In this document: in pieces, positions 11,580 to 21,986 of the stretch | Position numbering within the stretch: the stretch's first letter is position 1 | How the letters are laid out: each line of letters begins with the position of its first letter | Assembly (NCBI RefSeq): GCF_005671395.1 | Contig: NZ_CP040428.1 | Span: 4,660,185-4,724,184, forward strand | Length of the DNA: 64,000 nt | Direction: 5' to 3' | DNA from: Jejubacter calystegiae | GTDB taxonomy: Bacteria > Pseudomonadota > Gammaproteobacteria > Enterobacterales > Enterobacteriaceae | The notes under the pieces: generated by a model | The model's input: only the letters and a program-made list of their open reading frames with translations | What the model was told of the DNA's origin: nothing | Database searches by the model: none | Translations under genes and position numbers: made by a program

Positions 11580-13565
11580 TCAGAATCGATAATCCGCCGC
11601 CAGGAAGTAACGACGGCCATCCTCGTTGTAGCTGTAATCGTCGCGGTTCAGATCTTTATCGCCCAGGTTCAGCACCCCGCCACGCAGCTTCAGGTTCGTT
11701 GTCGCCTGCCAGGCTGCGCCGACATTCCAGATTGTGTAGCCGCCGGGCGTTGGGTTACCGCTGGTGATGGTACGGCGCTCGCCGGTGTAGTCAGCCTGAA
11801 CGTAGAACGACCAGTCATCGACCGGCAGCCAGTCCAGCGTCGCATGAGCATTATGGAACGGCAGCTCTTCCAGCGGCTTATTACCGCCGCCGCTCAGATT
11901 GCGGCCATCGGTATAGGTGTAGTTCAGCGCCAGTTTCCACTGCTCGTTAAACGGCACTTTCAGCTCCGTTTCAACGCCGCGAATACGCGCCCGATCCACG
12001 TTGTAGTAGCGGAAGGCGGGCTTGCCATCGATCATGCCCACATAGTTAGGATAGGTCGGCGCCAGCCCGGCATTTGAGGTACGGCTGATGTTGATCATAT
12101 CGTCAATATCATTCTGGTAGGCGGTGACGCTGGCGGTCACGCCCTCCAGCCAGCCCTCTTCGCCAGCATAGTAAAGCCCCAGTTCAAAGCTTTCGCTGGT
12201 TTCCGGCTTCAGATCCGCGCTCCCTACAACCTTACAGGAGCCGCGGCAGGAGTTGCTCTGCCAGTCCGGGCTAAGCTGCAACAGCGACGGCGCCTTGAAG
12301 GCCGTAGCCCACCCCCCTTTCACCGTTACGCTGTCTGTCGCGCTCCATACCAGATAGGCGCGCGGGCTCCAGTGATCGCCGTAGGTTTCATGATCGTCCA
12401 TACGCAGGCCGGTAGTCAGGGCCAGCGGCTCAAACAGCCGCCATTCATCTTCGACAAACAGCGCATACTGGGTCGCGGAGGTGCTGCTACCGCCAGCGCC
12501 GCCGGTCAGATTCACCGAATCGCTCAGCTTATCGTGACGCCACTCGCCGCCCATGGTCAGCATATGGTTATATTCAGTGAGCGGCAGTACCAGCTTGCCA
12601 TCCAGGGTATTGTTGCGTGACACAATTGGCTCGCTGTTGCCGGAATTGAGATTTTCCAGGCGATCGCCATAGAAGCGCAACTCGGTGTTGCCGAAGTCCC
12701 AACGGCCACGGTGCGATAGCGAGTAGTTCTGGCGCTCCATACGGTTTTTATCCAGCGAGTCCGAAGAGCGATCCTGACGATCGAAGCCGTAGCCGAAATC
12801 GATATCCTGGTTATCGGTGGGGGTCAGCGCAAATTCAACGTTAGCGCTACGGGCCGTGTAGCCTTCAATACGGGGCGATTCGCCGGTATCACTGGTGGCG
12901 GAGGGCTGCTGCTTATCTTTTTCGCGCTTGCCAAGGCTGCTCCAGAATTTTACCCCCAGTACATCGTCAATCACCGGGCCGGTGACAAACAGGCTACCGT
13001 TATAGCTATCGCCAAGGTCTCTGTCTTCCTGGACCGTGGTGTCCAGGCTGAGGCTGCCGTGCCAGGCACGCCCAACCTTACGGGTAATAATGTTGATAAC
13101 CCCACCGAGCGCATCCGAACCATACAGCGAGGACATCGGACCGCGCACCACTTCAATGCGCTCAATGGCATCTACCGGGATCCAGTTCAGGTCAAAATCA
13201 TTGTGGCGAAAGGCGGCATTGCGGGAGTTAACGCGCTTACCGTCGATCAGAATCAGGGTATATCCGCTATCCAGGCCGCGAATACTGACGCCCTGCCGGT
13301 TGTCCCCTTCATTGGTCAACTGGATCCCCGGCACTTCCTTCAGCACATCCTTCAGATTCTGCACCGGGCGGCGCTTGAGCTCTTCACCGCTGATCACGCT
13401 AATGCTGGCGGGAGCGTCTTTCAGATTCTGCTCCACCGCCGCGGCTGTGACTACCATCACATCTTCTTTCTTCCGCTCCGCGCCGGTTTCAGCCCAGACA
13501 GGCAGCATCAGCGAGGCGGCGGACAGGCACACGCCCCCCCGAACCACGGGATTTAACCTAAACAT
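11580..13565 (-). CDS. cirA: CirA, TonB-dependent catecholate siderophore/colicin I receptor
   Basis: 661 residues (E. coli CirA 663). It is an outer membrane beta-barrel importing catecholate iron complexes with TonB, and a known receptor for colicins Ia/Ib and some siderophore microcins. Features in order: signal peptide (residues 1-25, ending PVWA), TonB box EDVMVV, plug domain with [14 protein letters not shown] and [16 protein letters not shown], then the barrel ending in ...YFLAADYRF with the terminal Phe needed for Bam assembly. The start at 13565 has GGAGAAAAG at good spacing; an ATG four codons upstream lacks one. A Fur box lies upstream. Confidence 0.95.
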   Translation of the reverse strand: MFRLNPVVRGGVCLSAASLMLPVWAETGAERKKEDVMVVTAAAVEQNLKDAPASISVISGEELKRRPVQNLKDVLKEVPGIQLTNEGDNRQGVSIRGLDSGYTLILIDGKRVNSRNAAFRHNDFDLNWIPVDAIERIEVVRGPMSSLYGSDALGGVINIITRKVGRAWHGSLSLDTTVQEDRDLGDSYNGSLFVTGPVIDDVLGVKFWSSLGKREKDKQQPSATSDTGESPRIEGYTARSANVEFALTPTDNQDIDFGYGFDRQDRSSDSLDKNRMERQNYSLSHRGRWDFGNTELRFYGDRLENLNSGNSEPIVSRNNTLDGKLVLPLTEYNHMLTMGGEWRHDKLSDSVNLTGGAGGSSTSATQYALFVEDEWRLFEPLALTTGLRMDDHETYGDHWSPRAYLVWSATDSVTVKGGWATAFKAPSLLQLSPDWQSNSCRGSCKVVGSADLKPETSESFELGLYYAGEEGWLEGVTASVTAYQNDIDDMINISRTSNAGLAPTYPNYVGMIDGKPAFRYYNVDRARIRGVETELKVPFNEQWKLALNYTYTDGRNLSGGGNKPLEELPFHNAHATLDWLPVDDWSFYVQADYTGERRTITSGNPTPGGYTIWNVGAAWQATTNLKLRGGVLNLGDKDLNRDDYSYNEDGRRYFLAADYRF

Positions 13566-13772
13566 TCTTTTCTCCATGAGGTCAACAACGCAAACAAATC
13601 AAATTCACTCACACAGCAAAGTCATCGGAGCCGACGACGGTGGTTATCGCTCTGGTATCCGAACGGGTATTTTCCCGTTATTCAGACCCCGCCATTGACC
13701 GGGATTCCCCAGAGCGATCAATGGGTTTGGAGCAGACAAACATGCTTTTTTACAATTTTCGTAAAAGATAAA

Positions 13773-13791
13773 ACAAATGATAATTGTTATC
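13773..13791 (-). promoter_or_regulatory. Fur box upstream of cirA
   Basis: AAATGATAATTGTTATC matches 14 of 19 positions of the Fur consensus GATAATGATAATCATTATC. It lies about 210 bp upstream of the cirA start, so the message would have a long leader, which fits the small-RNA control known for cirA in E. coli. The rest of the 330 bp between cirA and lysP holds only this box and the lysP terminator. Confidence 0.8.
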
Positions 13792-13856
13792 AATACCTTT
13801 ATTAACAAGATGGAGAAAATGTGAATGTTGCAGATATGGAACACGGAAGGAAAAGA

Positions 13857-13886
13857 TAAAAAAACGGGGCGCCGCAGCGCCCCGTT
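13857..13886 (-). terminator. rho-independent terminator of lysP
   Basis: A 10-bp stem (AACGGGGCGC / GCGCCCCGTT, 13863-13872 and 13877-13886) with a 4-nt loop, followed on the minus strand by a run of T. It starts 9 nt after the lysP stop. Confidence 0.93.
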
Positions 13887-13894
13887 ACTGGAAC

Positions 13895-15364
13895 TTACTT
13901 CTTCAAATGGCTCGGGAACTCCATCTCGCTGTAGCGGACAAAGTGTGAACCTCTGACCAGCTTGTAGCCAAACCAGATAGCCAGGAACAGCGGAATGCCG
14001 ATATAGGTGGCGGTTACGCCGACCCAGTCGATGCGATCCTGCAGGAAAGCTTCGTAATTCTGGCCCAGAGTAATAATCAGGCACAGAATAAAGGCGAAAA
14101 TCGGCCCCAGCGGGAAGAAGCCGGAACGATATGGCAGAGAGTTAATATCATTGCCCTGCAGCACGTAACCGCGACGGAAACGATAATGGCTTATAGCAAT
14201 ACCCAGCCACGCAATAAAGCCGGTCATCCCGGAGGTGTTCAGCAGCCACAGGTAAACGGTCTGATTGCCGAACATCGAGGTCAGGAAGCACAGACCGGCC
14301 ACCACCGTGGTGGCATAGAGCGCATTACGCGGCACCCCGCCCTTAGAAAGCTTCGAGAACACCTTAGGCGCCTTACCATCACAGGCCAGGGTGTAGAGCA
14401 TACGCGTAGAGGCATACATCCCTGAGTTACCAGCGGACAGCACCGCAGTCAGGATAACCGCATTCATCAGCGCCGCGGCAGACAGCAGACCGGCATGCTC
14501 GAACACCAGGGTGAAGGGGCTGACGCTGATATCAGTGACGTCATTACGCAGCAGGCTCGGATCGGTATAGGGAATAATCAGGCTGATAATCAGGATAGCG
14601 AACACATAAAACAGCAGGATTCGCCAGAATACCTGACGCACCGCACGGGGAATATTTTTCTCCGGGTCAGCGGATTCACCGGCAGCAATACCAATCAGTT
14701 CGGTGCCCTGGAACGAGAAGCCGACAATCATCGCCACCCCGATCATCGCCGCAAAACCGCCGGCAAAGGGGGCGTCCCCGGTGCTCCAGTTTTCCCAACC
14801 AACAGGCTGCGCACCTTTGAAGATGCCCATAATCATCAGCAGGCCGGTGGCGATAAAGATGATAACGGTCGTCACCTTGATAAGCGAAAACCAGTATTCC
14901 GCTTCACCAAAGCCTTTTACCGAGATGTAGTTGAGCAGGAACATAATGCCCAGGAACAGAGCGCTCCAGATCCAGCCGGGGGTATCCGGGAACCAGTACG
15001 TCATCACCAGTTGCGCGGCCACCAGGTCAACGGCGATGGTCACCGCCCAGTTGTACCAGTAGTTCCAGCCCAGCGCGAAGCCAAAGCCCTCTTCCACGTA
15101 CTTCTGACCATAGGTCGAGAAGGAGCCGGAAACCGGCATATAAGCCGCCAGCTCGCCAAGACTGGTCATCAGGAAGTAGACCATCAGGCCGATAAGAATA
15201 TAGGAGAGCAGCGCGCCGCCCGGGCCCGCCTGAGAAATCGTTGCCCCGGAGGCCACAAACAGCCCGGTGCCAATTGAACCGCCAATGGCGATCATCGTCA
15301 AATGACGCGCTTTCAGTTCGCGCCGTAGCCCCGTCGGCTGTGTGCTGTTATCTTCAGAAACCAT
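13895..15364 (-). CDS. lysP: lysine-specific permease LysP
   Basis: 489 residues, the same length as E. coli LysP and very similar throughout. It is an APC-superfamily H+/lysine symporter with twelve predicted membrane helices, and in E. coli it also senses lysine for CadC. The family signature GGSIGTGLFVASG is at residues 28-40, and FSFQGTELIGIAAGES lies in the middle. It sits on one transcript with its own terminator. Confidence 0.96.
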   Translation of the reverse strand: MVSEDNSTQPTGLRRELKARHLTMIAIGGSIGTGLFVASGATISQAGPGGALLSYILIGLMVYFLMTSLGELAAYMPVSGSFSTYGQKYVEEGFGFALGWNYWYNWAVTIAVDLVAAQLVMTYWFPDTPGWIWSALFLGIMFLLNYISVKGFGEAEYWFSLIKVTTVIIFIATGLLMIMGIFKGAQPVGWENWSTGDAPFAGGFAAMIGVAMIVGFSFQGTELIGIAAGESADPEKNIPRAVRQVFWRILLFYVFAILIISLIIPYTDPSLLRNDVTDISVSPFTLVFEHAGLLSAAALMNAVILTAVLSAGNSGMYASTRMLYTLACDGKAPKVFSKLSKGGVPRNALYATTVVAGLCFLTSMFGNQTVYLWLLNTSGMTGFIAWLGIAISHYRFRRGYVLQGNDINSLPYRSGFFPLGPIFAFILCLIITLGQNYEAFLQDRIDWVGVTATYIGIPLFLAIWFGYKLVRGSHFVRYSEMEFPSHLKK

Positions 15365-15502
15365 AGAAAAACTGTTGCTTATTCAAATAATGAGGCGCGA
15401 TTGTAGCAGAAGTTATAAAAAGCGCCTGACGCAATTCATCGGTTATAAGATCGCTTCATGACAGCCGAAGAATTATAAGTAAAGCAGAAAATCGCGGTTC
15501 GG

Positions 15503-16372
15503 CTACACCGGTTCGCAGTAGCGTAAAAAGCGCTGCAACGCGCTGGAAATATGCTTCTGACGATGGTGAATACGATAGAGCGTGCGCACCAGGGTTGGCA
15601 GCGGAACGTCCAGCGCCACCAGAGTGCCGTTATCAAGCTGCTCTTCAATGACCCGACGCGACAGACAGCTTACTCCCAGCCCATTGCGCACCGCATGTTT
15701 GATAGCCTCAGAGTTGCCCAGCTCCATGCCCGGTCGAAAATGCGGCAGATGGGAAAGCAGAAGATAGTCGACAATCTCGCGGGTGCCGGAGCCCTGTTCG
15801 CGCAGGATCCACGGCGCGGCCGCCAGCTGCTCCAGGGTTACCGCCCCCTGAGCCAGCGGCGATGTCGGCGCAACAAAAACCACCAGTTCATCTTCCAGCC
15901 AGGGTTCGGTCACAATGTCGGCCATATGGCAGGGCCCTTCAATCAGGCCAATATCGACCCGAAAATCGGCCACCGCGTTAATCACGTCCTGACTGTTGCC
16001 AATACTGATATCCAGCGGCAGATCGGGAAAGTCACGGCGGTAGCGGGCAACCACTTCCGGCAGAATATAGTTACCGATGGTGCTGCTGGCACCGACGCGA
16101 ATCGCCCCTACATCATTATGAAACAGTTGCTCAATTTCCCCCGCCTGCTCCAGCAGGCCCACGGCCTGGGGATACAGCAGTCGCCCGTGCTCATTCACCA
16201 CCAGCCGCTTACCAACGCGATCGAACAGTCGGACCCCAAGCTGCCCTTCCAGGTCGGCCAGTGCGGCGCTCACCGCCGACTGGGACAGCGAGAGCACCTG
16301 AGAGGCCTGGGTGGTGGAACCGCTCTTCAGGACTTCGGCAAAGACCTCGAGCTGACGCAGTGTGATATGCAT
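15503..16372 (-). CDS. yeiE: YeiE, LysR-family regulator
   Basis: 289 residues. The N-terminal LysR helix-turn-helix is clear ([21 protein letters not shown] and [14 protein letters not shown]), and the effector domain has the conserved [10 protein letters not shown] and [16 protein letters not shown]. It closely matches E. coli YeiE; orthologues in Cronobacter and Salmonella are reported to respond to sulfite and to act on yeiH. The start at 16372 matches [11 protein letters not shown]; the frame extends 8 codons upstream. It is divergent from yeiH, which is the probable target. Confidence 0.94.
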   Translation of the reverse strand: MHITLRQLEVFAEVLKSGSTTQASQVLSLSQSAVSAALADLEGQLGVRLFDRVGKRLVVNEHGRLLYPQAVGLLEQAGEIEQLFHNDVGAIRVGASSTIGNYILPEVVARYRRDFPDLPLDISIGNSQDVINAVADFRVDIGLIEGPCHMADIVTEPWLEDELVVFVAPTSPLAQGAVTLEQLAAAPWILREQGSGTREIVDYLLLSHLPHFRPGMELGNSEAIKHAVRNGLGVSCLSRRVIEEQLDNGTLVALDVPLPTLVRTLYRIHHRQKHISSALQRFLRYCEPV

Positions 16373-16499
16373 AGAATCCCCATCATGTCGACCCAAATGG
16401 CCGACTTACTACTTATTCAGATTAATTATAAAGATATAATCAATTTTATATTTATACCAGTCAGGAGTAGGCTTCTCCCCATACTTTGGGAGGAAATCC

Positions 16500-17546
16500 A
16501 TGACGACTTCGACATTATCTACGCCGCACCGTACGCTGTGGCACTTTGCGCCAGGGCTGCTGCTGAGCGCCCTGATTGCCGCTATCGCCCTATGGGGAGG
16601 CAACATTCCCCAGGTGGCAGGCGCCGGGTTCAGCGCCCTGACGCTGGCCATTCTGATTGGCATGGTCGTGGGCAACACCCTCTACCCTAAAGTATGGCGC
16701 CAGTGCGACGGAGGGGTACTTTTTTCTAAGCAGCATCTGCTGCGCCTGGGGATCATCCTCTACGGCTTCCGGTTGACCTTTGCCCAGATCGCCGACGTCG
16801 GGGCGAGCGGGATCGTTATCGATATTCTGACCCTGTCGAGCACCTTTGGTCTGGCCTGCCTGCTGGGTCAGCGCCTGTTCGGTCTGGATCGCCAGACCAG
16901 TTGGCTGATTGGCGCGGGCAGCAGTATCTGCGGCGCGGCGGCGGTACTGGCCTCGGAGCCGGTAGCCAAAGCGGAGGCCAGTAAGGTCACCGTGGCGGTG
17001 GCGACCGTGGTGATCTTCGGTACTCTCGCCATCTTTATCTATCCGGCGCTATGGCCGCTGCTCAGCCACTGGTTTACCCCGGAGGCTTACGGCATCTATA
17101 CCGGTTCAACAGTACATGAAGTGGCCCAGGTCGTTGCCGCCGGTCACGCCATCAGCCCGGAAGCGGAAAACAGCGCCGTCATCGCCAAGATGCTGCGGGT
17201 GATGATGCTGGCCCCCTTCCTGCTGCTGCTGGCAGGACGGGTGAAACAGCTGGCCCCTGCCGGCCAGCAGGAGAAGAGCAAAATCACTATTCCGTGGTTC
17301 GCGGTGCTATTTATTGTGGTGGCGATATTTAACTCCTTCCACCTGTTGCCGGATGCGCTGGTGCAAGAAATTGTGGCGCTGGATACCGCACTGTTGGCCA
17401 TGGCGATGGCGGCTCTGGGGCTTACCACCCACGTCAGCGCCCTGAAAAAGGCCGGGATGCGCCCGATGCTGCTAGCGCTTATCCTGTTTATCTGGCTGAT
17501 TGTCGGCGGCGGCGCCATTAACCTGGCGGTGCAGCACATCCTGTAA
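16500..17546 (+). CDS. yeiH: YeiH, UPF0324-family membrane protein
   Basis: 348 residues (E. coli YeiH 349) with about ten predicted membrane helices. Family landmarks are [28 protein letters not shown] and [14 protein letters not shown]. The substrate is not proven; pairing with the sulfite-responsive YeiE suggests a role in sulfite handling (inference). GGAGG lies just upstream of the ATG. The 127 bp shared with yeiE should hold the LysR operator. Confidence 0.93.
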   Translation: MTTSTLSTPHRTLWHFAPGLLLSALIAAIALWGGNIPQVAGAGFSALTLAILIGMVVGNTLYPKVWRQCDGGVLFSKQHLLRLGIILYGFRLTFAQIADVGASGIVIDILTLSSTFGLACLLGQRLFGLDRQTSWLIGAGSSICGAAAVLASEPVAKAEASKVTVAVATVVIFGTLAIFIYPALWPLLSHWFTPEAYGIYTGSTVHEVAQVVAAGHAISPEAENSAVIAKMLRVMMLAPFLLLLAGRVKQLAPAGQQEKSKITIPWFAVLFIVVAIFNSFHLLPDALVQEIVALDTALLAMAMAALGLTTHVSALKKAGMRPMLLALILFIWLIVGGGAINLAVQHIL

Positions 17547-17610
17547 GATTTTTGCCGGTCGAACCGCTATCATAGGCGCTTCCCTACGGGACGACCGGAG
17601 AACAAAGATA

Positions 17611-18456
17611 ATGAAGTATATTGGAGCGCACGTGAGCGCGGCCGGCGGCCTGGAGAATGCCGCCATCCGCGCCGCAGAGCTGAAGGCAACCGCCTTCGCC
17701 CTGTTTACCAAAAATCAGCGCCAGTGGCGCGCCGCCCCCCTGAGCGATGAAACCATCGAAAACTTTAAGGCGGCCTGTAGCAAGTACCACTTTGGCCCCG
17801 GCCAGATCCTGCCCCATGACAGCTACCTGATTAACCTGGGCCACCCGGTTCAGGAGGCACTGGAAAAATCCCGCGCTGCCTTTATTGACGAAATGCAGCG
17901 CTGCCAGCAACTGGGGCTTTCACTGCTGAACTTTCACCCCGGCAGCCACCTTAAACAGATTTCCGAATCGGAATGCCTGGCGCGTATCGCCGACTCCATT
18001 AATATCGCGCTGGAGCAGAGCGAAGGCGTCACGGCGGTTATCGAAAACACCGCCGGTCAGGGCAGCAACCTGGGATTTCGCTTTGAGCAACTGGCGGAAA
18101 TTATCGAAGGCGTTGAGGATAAGTCACGGGTGGGGGTCTGCATCGATACCTGTCACGCCTTCGCGGCAGGCTATGACCTGCGCACCGAAGAAACCTGCGC
18201 AGAAACCTTTGCCGATTTCGAACGGACAGTGGGATTTGAGTACCTGCGGGGCATGCACCTGAACGACGCAAAGAGCGAATTCGCCAGCCGGGTGGATCGC
18301 CACCACAGCCTGGGTGAAGGCAATATCGGCCATACCGCCTTTCGCTGGATCATGCGCGATCCGCGCTTCGACGGCATTCCACTGATTCTGGAAACCATTA
18401 ATCCGGATATCTGGGATCAAGAAATTGCCTGGCTGCGCGACCAGCAGAGCGACTGA
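17611..18456 (+). CDS. nfo: endonuclease IV
   Basis: 281 residues (E. coli Nfo 285). This zinc-dependent AP endonuclease repairs abasic sites and oxidised sugar ends. The TIM-barrel start [43 protein letters not shown] and LHLND-like metal-binding segments ([16 protein letters not shown]) are present. The start at 17611 is fixed by the conserved N-terminus; the frame is open for 37 codons upstream, overlapping yeiH. Confidence 0.95.
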   Translation: MKYIGAHVSAAGGLENAAIRAAELKATAFALFTKNQRQWRAAPLSDETIENFKAACSKYHFGPGQILPHDSYLINLGHPVQEALEKSRAAFIDEMQRCQQLGLSLLNFHPGSHLKQISESECLARIADSINIALEQSEGVTAVIENTAGQGSNLGFRFEQLAEIIEGVEDKSRVGVCIDTCHAFAAGYDLRTEETCAETFADFERTVGFEYLRGMHLNDAKSEFASRVDRHHSLGEGNIGHTAFRWIMRDPRFDGIPLILETINPDIWDQEIAWLRDQQSD

Positions 18457-18470
18457 TCGTCATACAATAA

Positions 18471-18491
18471 CGGGGCCCAAAGCGGGCCCCG
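18471..18491 (-). terminator. hairpin between nfo and fruK stops, probable terminator
   Basis: An 8-bp GC stem (CGGGGCCC / GGGCCCCG) with a 5-nt loop, in the 41 bp between the convergent stops. On the minus strand it is followed by TTATTGT, a weak U-tract, so it most likely ends the fruK message 7 nt after its stop. Confidence 0.7.
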
Positions 18492-18497
18492 CGCCAT

Positions 18498-19439
18498 TCA
18501 GCCATTGAACGGATTGAGTTCCACCTTCGCCATCATGGCCGCCAGCCGGGTACGATCGCTGACGCCCACATTGCTCTGGCTCACCGCCAGCGCCGCCACC
18601 GCCGTCGCCAGACGCAGGGTATGTTCGCTGGTTTCGCGCATCAGCAGGCCGTAGATCAGGCCGCCGACCATGGAGTCTCCGGCACCGACGGTACTGACCA
18701 CGTCACAGGCGGGCGGTCGGGCTATCCAGGCGCCCGAGGCGTTGACCCAGAGCGCGCCTTCGGCCCCCAGCGAAATCACCACGTGGGCTATCCCCTGCTC
18801 GCGTAGCTTATGGGCCGCTTCCACCACGTCCTGCATACTTTCCAGCGGTCGCCCGGCCCAGATCTCCAGCTCCCGACGATTGGGCTTCACCAGCCATGGC
18901 GCCGCTTTAAGACCGGCCTTCAGCGCTTCGCGGCTGCTGTCGAAGATAATGCACGGGCACTGGCGGCGCAGGCGTATCATCCAGTCGGTAAAATCATCGG
19001 GGTGTACACCCACCGGCAGGCTGCCGCTGACGCACACCATATCAAACTGCCCCAGCCAGCTCAGGGAGTCAGAGACAAAACGCTCCCAGTCGGGACGAGT
19101 CACTTCAAAGCCGGAGAAGTTAAGATCGGTCACTTCACCATCTTTTTCCGTCATCTTAACGTTAATACGGGTACGCCCCTGCACCACCTGGAAGCGGTTG
19201 GCGATACCCAGCTCGCTAAACAGATGCTGGAAACCTTCCTGATTCTCTTTACCCAGAAAACCGCCAACGGTGACATCGATGCCCAGGTCCTTCAGCACTT
19301 TAGCAACGTTAATACCCTTTCCCGCAGCGTGCAGACCGGTAGTCCGCACCAGGTTTACCTCACCACGCTCAATCTCTTCACAAAACCCCACCAGATCATA
19401 GGCCGGATTCAGGGTGATGGTGGCAACGCGTCTGGTCAT
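18498..19439 (-). CDS. fruK: 1-phosphofructokinase FruK
   Basis: 313 residues (E. coli FruK 312), a PfkB-family kinase that makes fructose 1,6-bisphosphate from fructose 1-phosphate. The family motifs AAGKGINVAKVL (residues 38-49) and VGAGDSMVGG (about 245-254) are intact, so it looks functional. It overlaps fruB by 4 nt. Downstream, where E. coli has fruA, there are only 41 bp and a hairpin before nfo, so fruK is the last gene of the operon here. FruK has been reported to interact with Cra in E. coli. Confidence 0.95.
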   Translation of the reverse strand: MTRRVATITLNPAYDLVGFCEEIERGEVNLVRTTGLHAAGKGINVAKVLKDLGIDVTVGGFLGKENQEGFQHLFSELGIANRFQVVQGRTRINVKMTEKDGEVTDLNFSGFEVTRPDWERFVSDSLSWLGQFDMVCVSGSLPVGVHPDDFTDWMIRLRRQCPCIIFDSSREALKAGLKAAPWLVKPNRRELEIWAGRPLESMQDVVEAAHKLREQGIAHVVISLGAEGALWVNASGAWIARPPACDVVSTVGAGDSMVGGLIYGLLMRETSEHTLRLATAVAALAVSQSNVGVSDRTRLAAMMAKVELNPFNG

Positions 19440-20143
19440 GCCACTCCCTCCCCCAGGCCGCTGGCGATACCGTCACCTATCGCTTTTAGCATCGGTGACG
19501 CATCCTCGCCACAGGCGGTAAAACGCAGACGGTGTCCCTTTTTCGCGCCCAGCGCGACTATCTTCATCAGGCTACGGCCGCTGGCCGCCCTGCCCGTTCC
19601 GTCAAGGTTTGTCACGGTAATGTCACTCTTAAACTGTTTGATAATATTGACCAGTACGGCGCCCGGACGGGCATGAATACCGTATTCGTTACGTACTACA
19701 AAATCGGCAGTCTGCGGCGCCGCTTCATCCCGGGTCAGTAGCGCCAGCAGCCCTGCCGGGCAGGCCCGCAGCAGACGTTCGCCTTGCTGCTGGCTTAGCA
19801 GAGAGCTCAGGCGGCCCAGTATCCACAACGCTTCGTCGTCCGCTACCGAGACGGTCATCAGCAGGGCAACGGGCTGCCCGTTCACCAGAAATGGCTCCCG
19901 GGGGCGACTGATGGCTACGGCGCTGACGAGATTACCGTCCAGACTGTCATTAAGCCAGATGCCCTGGCCCAGATTATTGGGATGCTGACCGCTGGCACTA
20001 TGGGCAAAGGCGTCGTCAATCGCCCCGCGCGCCTTCAGCATGCCGATATTCAGGGCCTGAAGCACTGCAAGATCGCGGGTTTCCGCATCCAGTAGCAGGG
20101 TATCGGCATCCAAAATTAACTGACTGTGCGGCCTCTTTTCCAT
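19436..20143 (-). CDS. fruB: FruB remnant: middle and HPr (FPr) domains, EIIA domain lost
   Basis: 235 residues against 376 for E. coli FruB. The retained part matches E. coli from about residue 137 to the end: the middle domain (about 1-145 here) and the HPr-like domain with its phosphorylatable His157 in GIHARPG and the GRSLMKIVALG segment. The N-terminal fructose EIIA domain, with its own active His, is gone. The start at 20143 overlaps the stop of a 19-codon ORF (TGATG), so it is probably translated by coupling. An in-frame ATG at 20263 would give 275 residues but adds no domain. It could be decaying, or kept as an HPr paralogue. Confidence 0.75.
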   Translation of the reverse strand: MEKRPHSQLILDADTLLLDAETRDLAVLQALNIGMLKARGAIDDAFAHSASGQHPNNLGQGIWLNDSLDGNLVSAVAISRPREPFLVNGQPVALLMTVSVADDEALWILGRLSSLLSQQQGERLLRACPAGLLALLTRDEAAPQTADFVVRNEYGIHARPGAVLVNIIKQFKSDITVTNLDGTGRAASGRSLMKIVALGAKKGHRLRFTACGEDASPMLKAIGDGIASGLGEGVA

Positions 20144-20202
20144 CAGCGTTCTACGCACTCCGCCAACCCGATGGAGAGCACCCGACACCTTAAGCGCGGC
20201 AT
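20143..20202 (-). CDS. 19-codon ORF at the original fruB start position
   Basis: It reads MPRLRCRVLSIGLAECVER and stops, with a strong GGGAG six nt before the ATG and the Cra operator 18 nt further up. This is where full-length fruB would start. The reading frame differs from the retained fruB body, and the stop TGA overlaps the body's ATG as TGATG. I read it as the ribosome entry site left by the EIIA deletion, which would reinitiate on the truncated fruB. The peptide itself probably has no function. Confidence 0.5.
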   Translation of the reverse strand: MPRLRCRVLSIGLAECVER

Positions 20203-20219
20203 ATTTGCTCCCGTAAAAT

Positions 20220-20231
20220 TGAAACGTTTCA
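20220..20231 (-). promoter_or_regulatory. Cra (FruR) operator, proximal
   Basis: TGAAACGTTTCA is a perfect 12-bp palindrome matching the Cra consensus TGAAACGTTTCA. It lies 18 nt upstream of the original fruB start position. E. coli fruBKA also carries two Cra operators. Confidence 0.9.
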
Positions 20232-20287
20232 GCTATCGGACCATAAAACAGGACGCCATGCAACCGCTTCCCGTCGGACAGAAGCGC

Positions 20288-20299
20288 TGAAACGTTTCA
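20288..20299 (-). promoter_or_regulatory. Cra (FruR) operator, distal
   Basis: A second perfect TGAAACGTTTCA, 68 bp from the first (start to start). The two together indicate that the truncated operon is still under strong Cra repression, relieved by fructose 1-phosphate. Confidence 0.9.
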
Positions 20300-20553
20300 A
20301 AAAAATGGCCAGATAGTGTCCGCCATTCCCGGAATTCAGGCAAGTTGCAGGCGATATCGACTCACAGAACTTTGAGTTTCAGCACACTTTCAGCCTGCAT
20401 CAGCACCGCGGGTAGGCGCGGAACAAGGCAGCATCCGCTATCGAAGTGGAATGCCGTTTTGATTTTTGATGCCGCTTTTGATTTTAGTGACTGTTTATTT
20501 ATCTTCAAGCCCGCTACACTGCGCGCGTTAATTCACCAACTCAAACATTTCCC

Positions 20554-21735
20554 ATGCAATCTGACTCTACCTTGCCGCGTTCAGGCCCGGTCAACCTGAC
20601 GTCGGCGGCGTTCCTGATCGTCGCCTTTCTGACCGGCATTGCCGGCGCACTCCAGACGCCCACCCTGAGCCTGTTTCTGAGTGAAGAAGTTCATGCCCGT
20701 CCTGCCATGGTGGGGTTGTTCTTTACCGGCAGTGCGGTTATCGGCATTCTGGTCAGCCAGTTTCTGGCCAGCCATTCCGACCGCCGTGGCGATCGTAAGA
20801 GCCTGATTCTGGGCTGCTGCCTGCTGGGGGCGCTGGCCTGCGTCCTGTTCGCCTGGAACCGTAACTACTTTATTCTGCTGTTTATCGGCGTCTTTCTTAG
20901 CAGCTTTGGCTCTACGGCTAACCCACAAATGTTCGCCCTGGCCCGGGAACACGCGGAGCGCACCGGGCGCGAAGCGGTAATGTTCAGCTCTATCCTGCGC
21001 GCCCAGGTGTCGCTGGCCTGGGTGGTAGGACCGCCGCTGGCCTACGCGCTGGCGCTGGGTTTCGGCTTCGAGGTCATGTACCTCAGCGCCGCTGCGGCCT
21101 TTATCGTCTGCGGGCTGATCGTTTGGTTTTGGCTGCCGTCGATGCGTAAAGATCCCGCCGCCGGGGCAGGCGTACTGGAAGCGCCGCGCCGCAATCGTCG
21201 CGACGCCCTGCTGTTGTTTACCGCCTGTACCATGATGTGGGGCAGCAACAGCCTCTATATCATTAATATGCCGCTCTATATTATCCACGAGCTCAAGCTG
21301 CCGGAAAAACTGGCCGGTCTGATGATGGGCACCGCCGCCGGGCTGGAGATTCCCACCATGCTGATCGCCGGTTATTACGCCCGGCGCTTCGGCAAACGCT
21401 TCCTGATGCGGGTGGCGGTGGTCGGCGGGCTGCTGTTCTATATCGGTATGCTGACGGTGCACAACCCAATACTGCTGCTGGCTCTACAGCTAATGAACGC
21501 TATCTATATTGGGATTCTGGCGGGTATCGGTATGCTCTATTTTCAGGATCTGATGCCCGGTCAGGCGGGCGCCGCCACCACGCTGTACACCAATACCACC
21601 CGCGTCGGCTGGATTATTGCCGGTTCGCTGGCAGGCATAGCTGCAGAGATCTGGAGTTACCATTCGGTATTCTGGCTGGCACTGGGGATGATTGCCGTTA
21701 CCGTCTGGTGTCTGCTGCGTATTCGCGACGTTTAG
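20554..21735 (+). CDS. setB: sugar efflux transporter SetB
   Basis: 393 residues, the same length as E. coli SetB. It is an MFS exporter with twelve predicted helices that effluxes lactose and glucose analogues. Recognisable segments include [31 protein letters not shown] (the MFS loop 2-3 motif) and [14 protein letters not shown]. It overlaps the convergent yeiW by 4 nt. The 250 bp upstream contain the Cra sites of the fru operon and the setB promoter. Confidence 0.95.
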   Translation: MQSDSTLPRSGPVNLTSAAFLIVAFLTGIAGALQTPTLSLFLSEEVHARPAMVGLFFTGSAVIGILVSQFLASHSDRRGDRKSLILGCCLLGALACVLFAWNRNYFILLFIGVFLSSFGSTANPQMFALAREHAERTGREAVMFSSILRAQVSLAWVVGPPLAYALALGFGFEVMYLSAAAAFIVCGLIVWFWLPSMRKDPAAGAGVLEAPRRNRRDALLLFTACTMMWGSNSLYIINMPLYIIHELKLPEKLAGLMMGTAAGLEIPTMLIAGYYARRFGKRFLMRVAVVGGLLFYIGMLTVHNPILLLALQLMNAIYIGILAGIGMLYFQDLMPGQAGAATTLYTNTTRVGWIIAGSLAGIAAEIWSYHSVFWLALGMIAVTVWCLLRIRDV

Positions 21736-21986
21736 GGCGCTGTCGCCTGCTCCAGGTGGATAAGATACGCCAGCGCCTGGGTCCGGCTGGTGCCGCACAT
21801 GGCGGCATCTGGACTCAGGCTGGCGCACACCGCAGGGCGCAGCACAGAGCCAAAGATTTTACAGCGCTGACGCTCGTCGAGCTGTACGCAGGGTACGCCT
21901 GCGGGTTTGCCCTGAGGCATACCGGGAATCGGACTGGATATGGAAGGAGCAGTGCAGCAGGCACCGCAGTCGGGGCGACAGTCCAT
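21732..21986 (-). CDS. yeiW: YeiW, YkgJ-family cysteine-cluster protein
   Basis: 84 residues, the same length as E. coli YeiW. A cysteine cluster at the N-terminus (Cys3, Cys7, Cys10, Cys11 in CRPDCGACC) with later cysteines at CVQL, RCKIF and CGTS suggests zinc or iron-sulphur binding, as for the UPF0153/YkgJ family. Function is unknown. It is convergent with setB. Confidence 0.9.
   Translation of the reverse strand: MDCRPDCGACCTAPSISSPIPGMPQGKPAGVPCVQLDERQRCKIFGSVLRPAVCASLSPDAAMCGTSRTQALAYLIHLEQATAP

Noticed and set aside
14495..15277. A 260-codon open frame opposite lysP
   Set aside because: Antisense to a highly conserved gene, with composition typical of a reverse-strand shadow.
15551..16690. 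A 379-codon open frame opposite yeiE running into yeiH
   Set aside because: It covers the yeiE gene on the other strand and the start of yeiH in another frame; no domain is recognisable.
20144..20263. Upstream in-frame extension of the fruB remnant to ATG 20263
   Set aside because: It reads through the proximal Cra operator and promoter-like DNA and restores no EIIA sequence; the coupled start at 20143 is more likely.
20581..21462. A 293-codon open frame opposite setB
   Set aside because: Antisense shadow of the conserved transporter gene with Gln/His/Arg-rich sequence.
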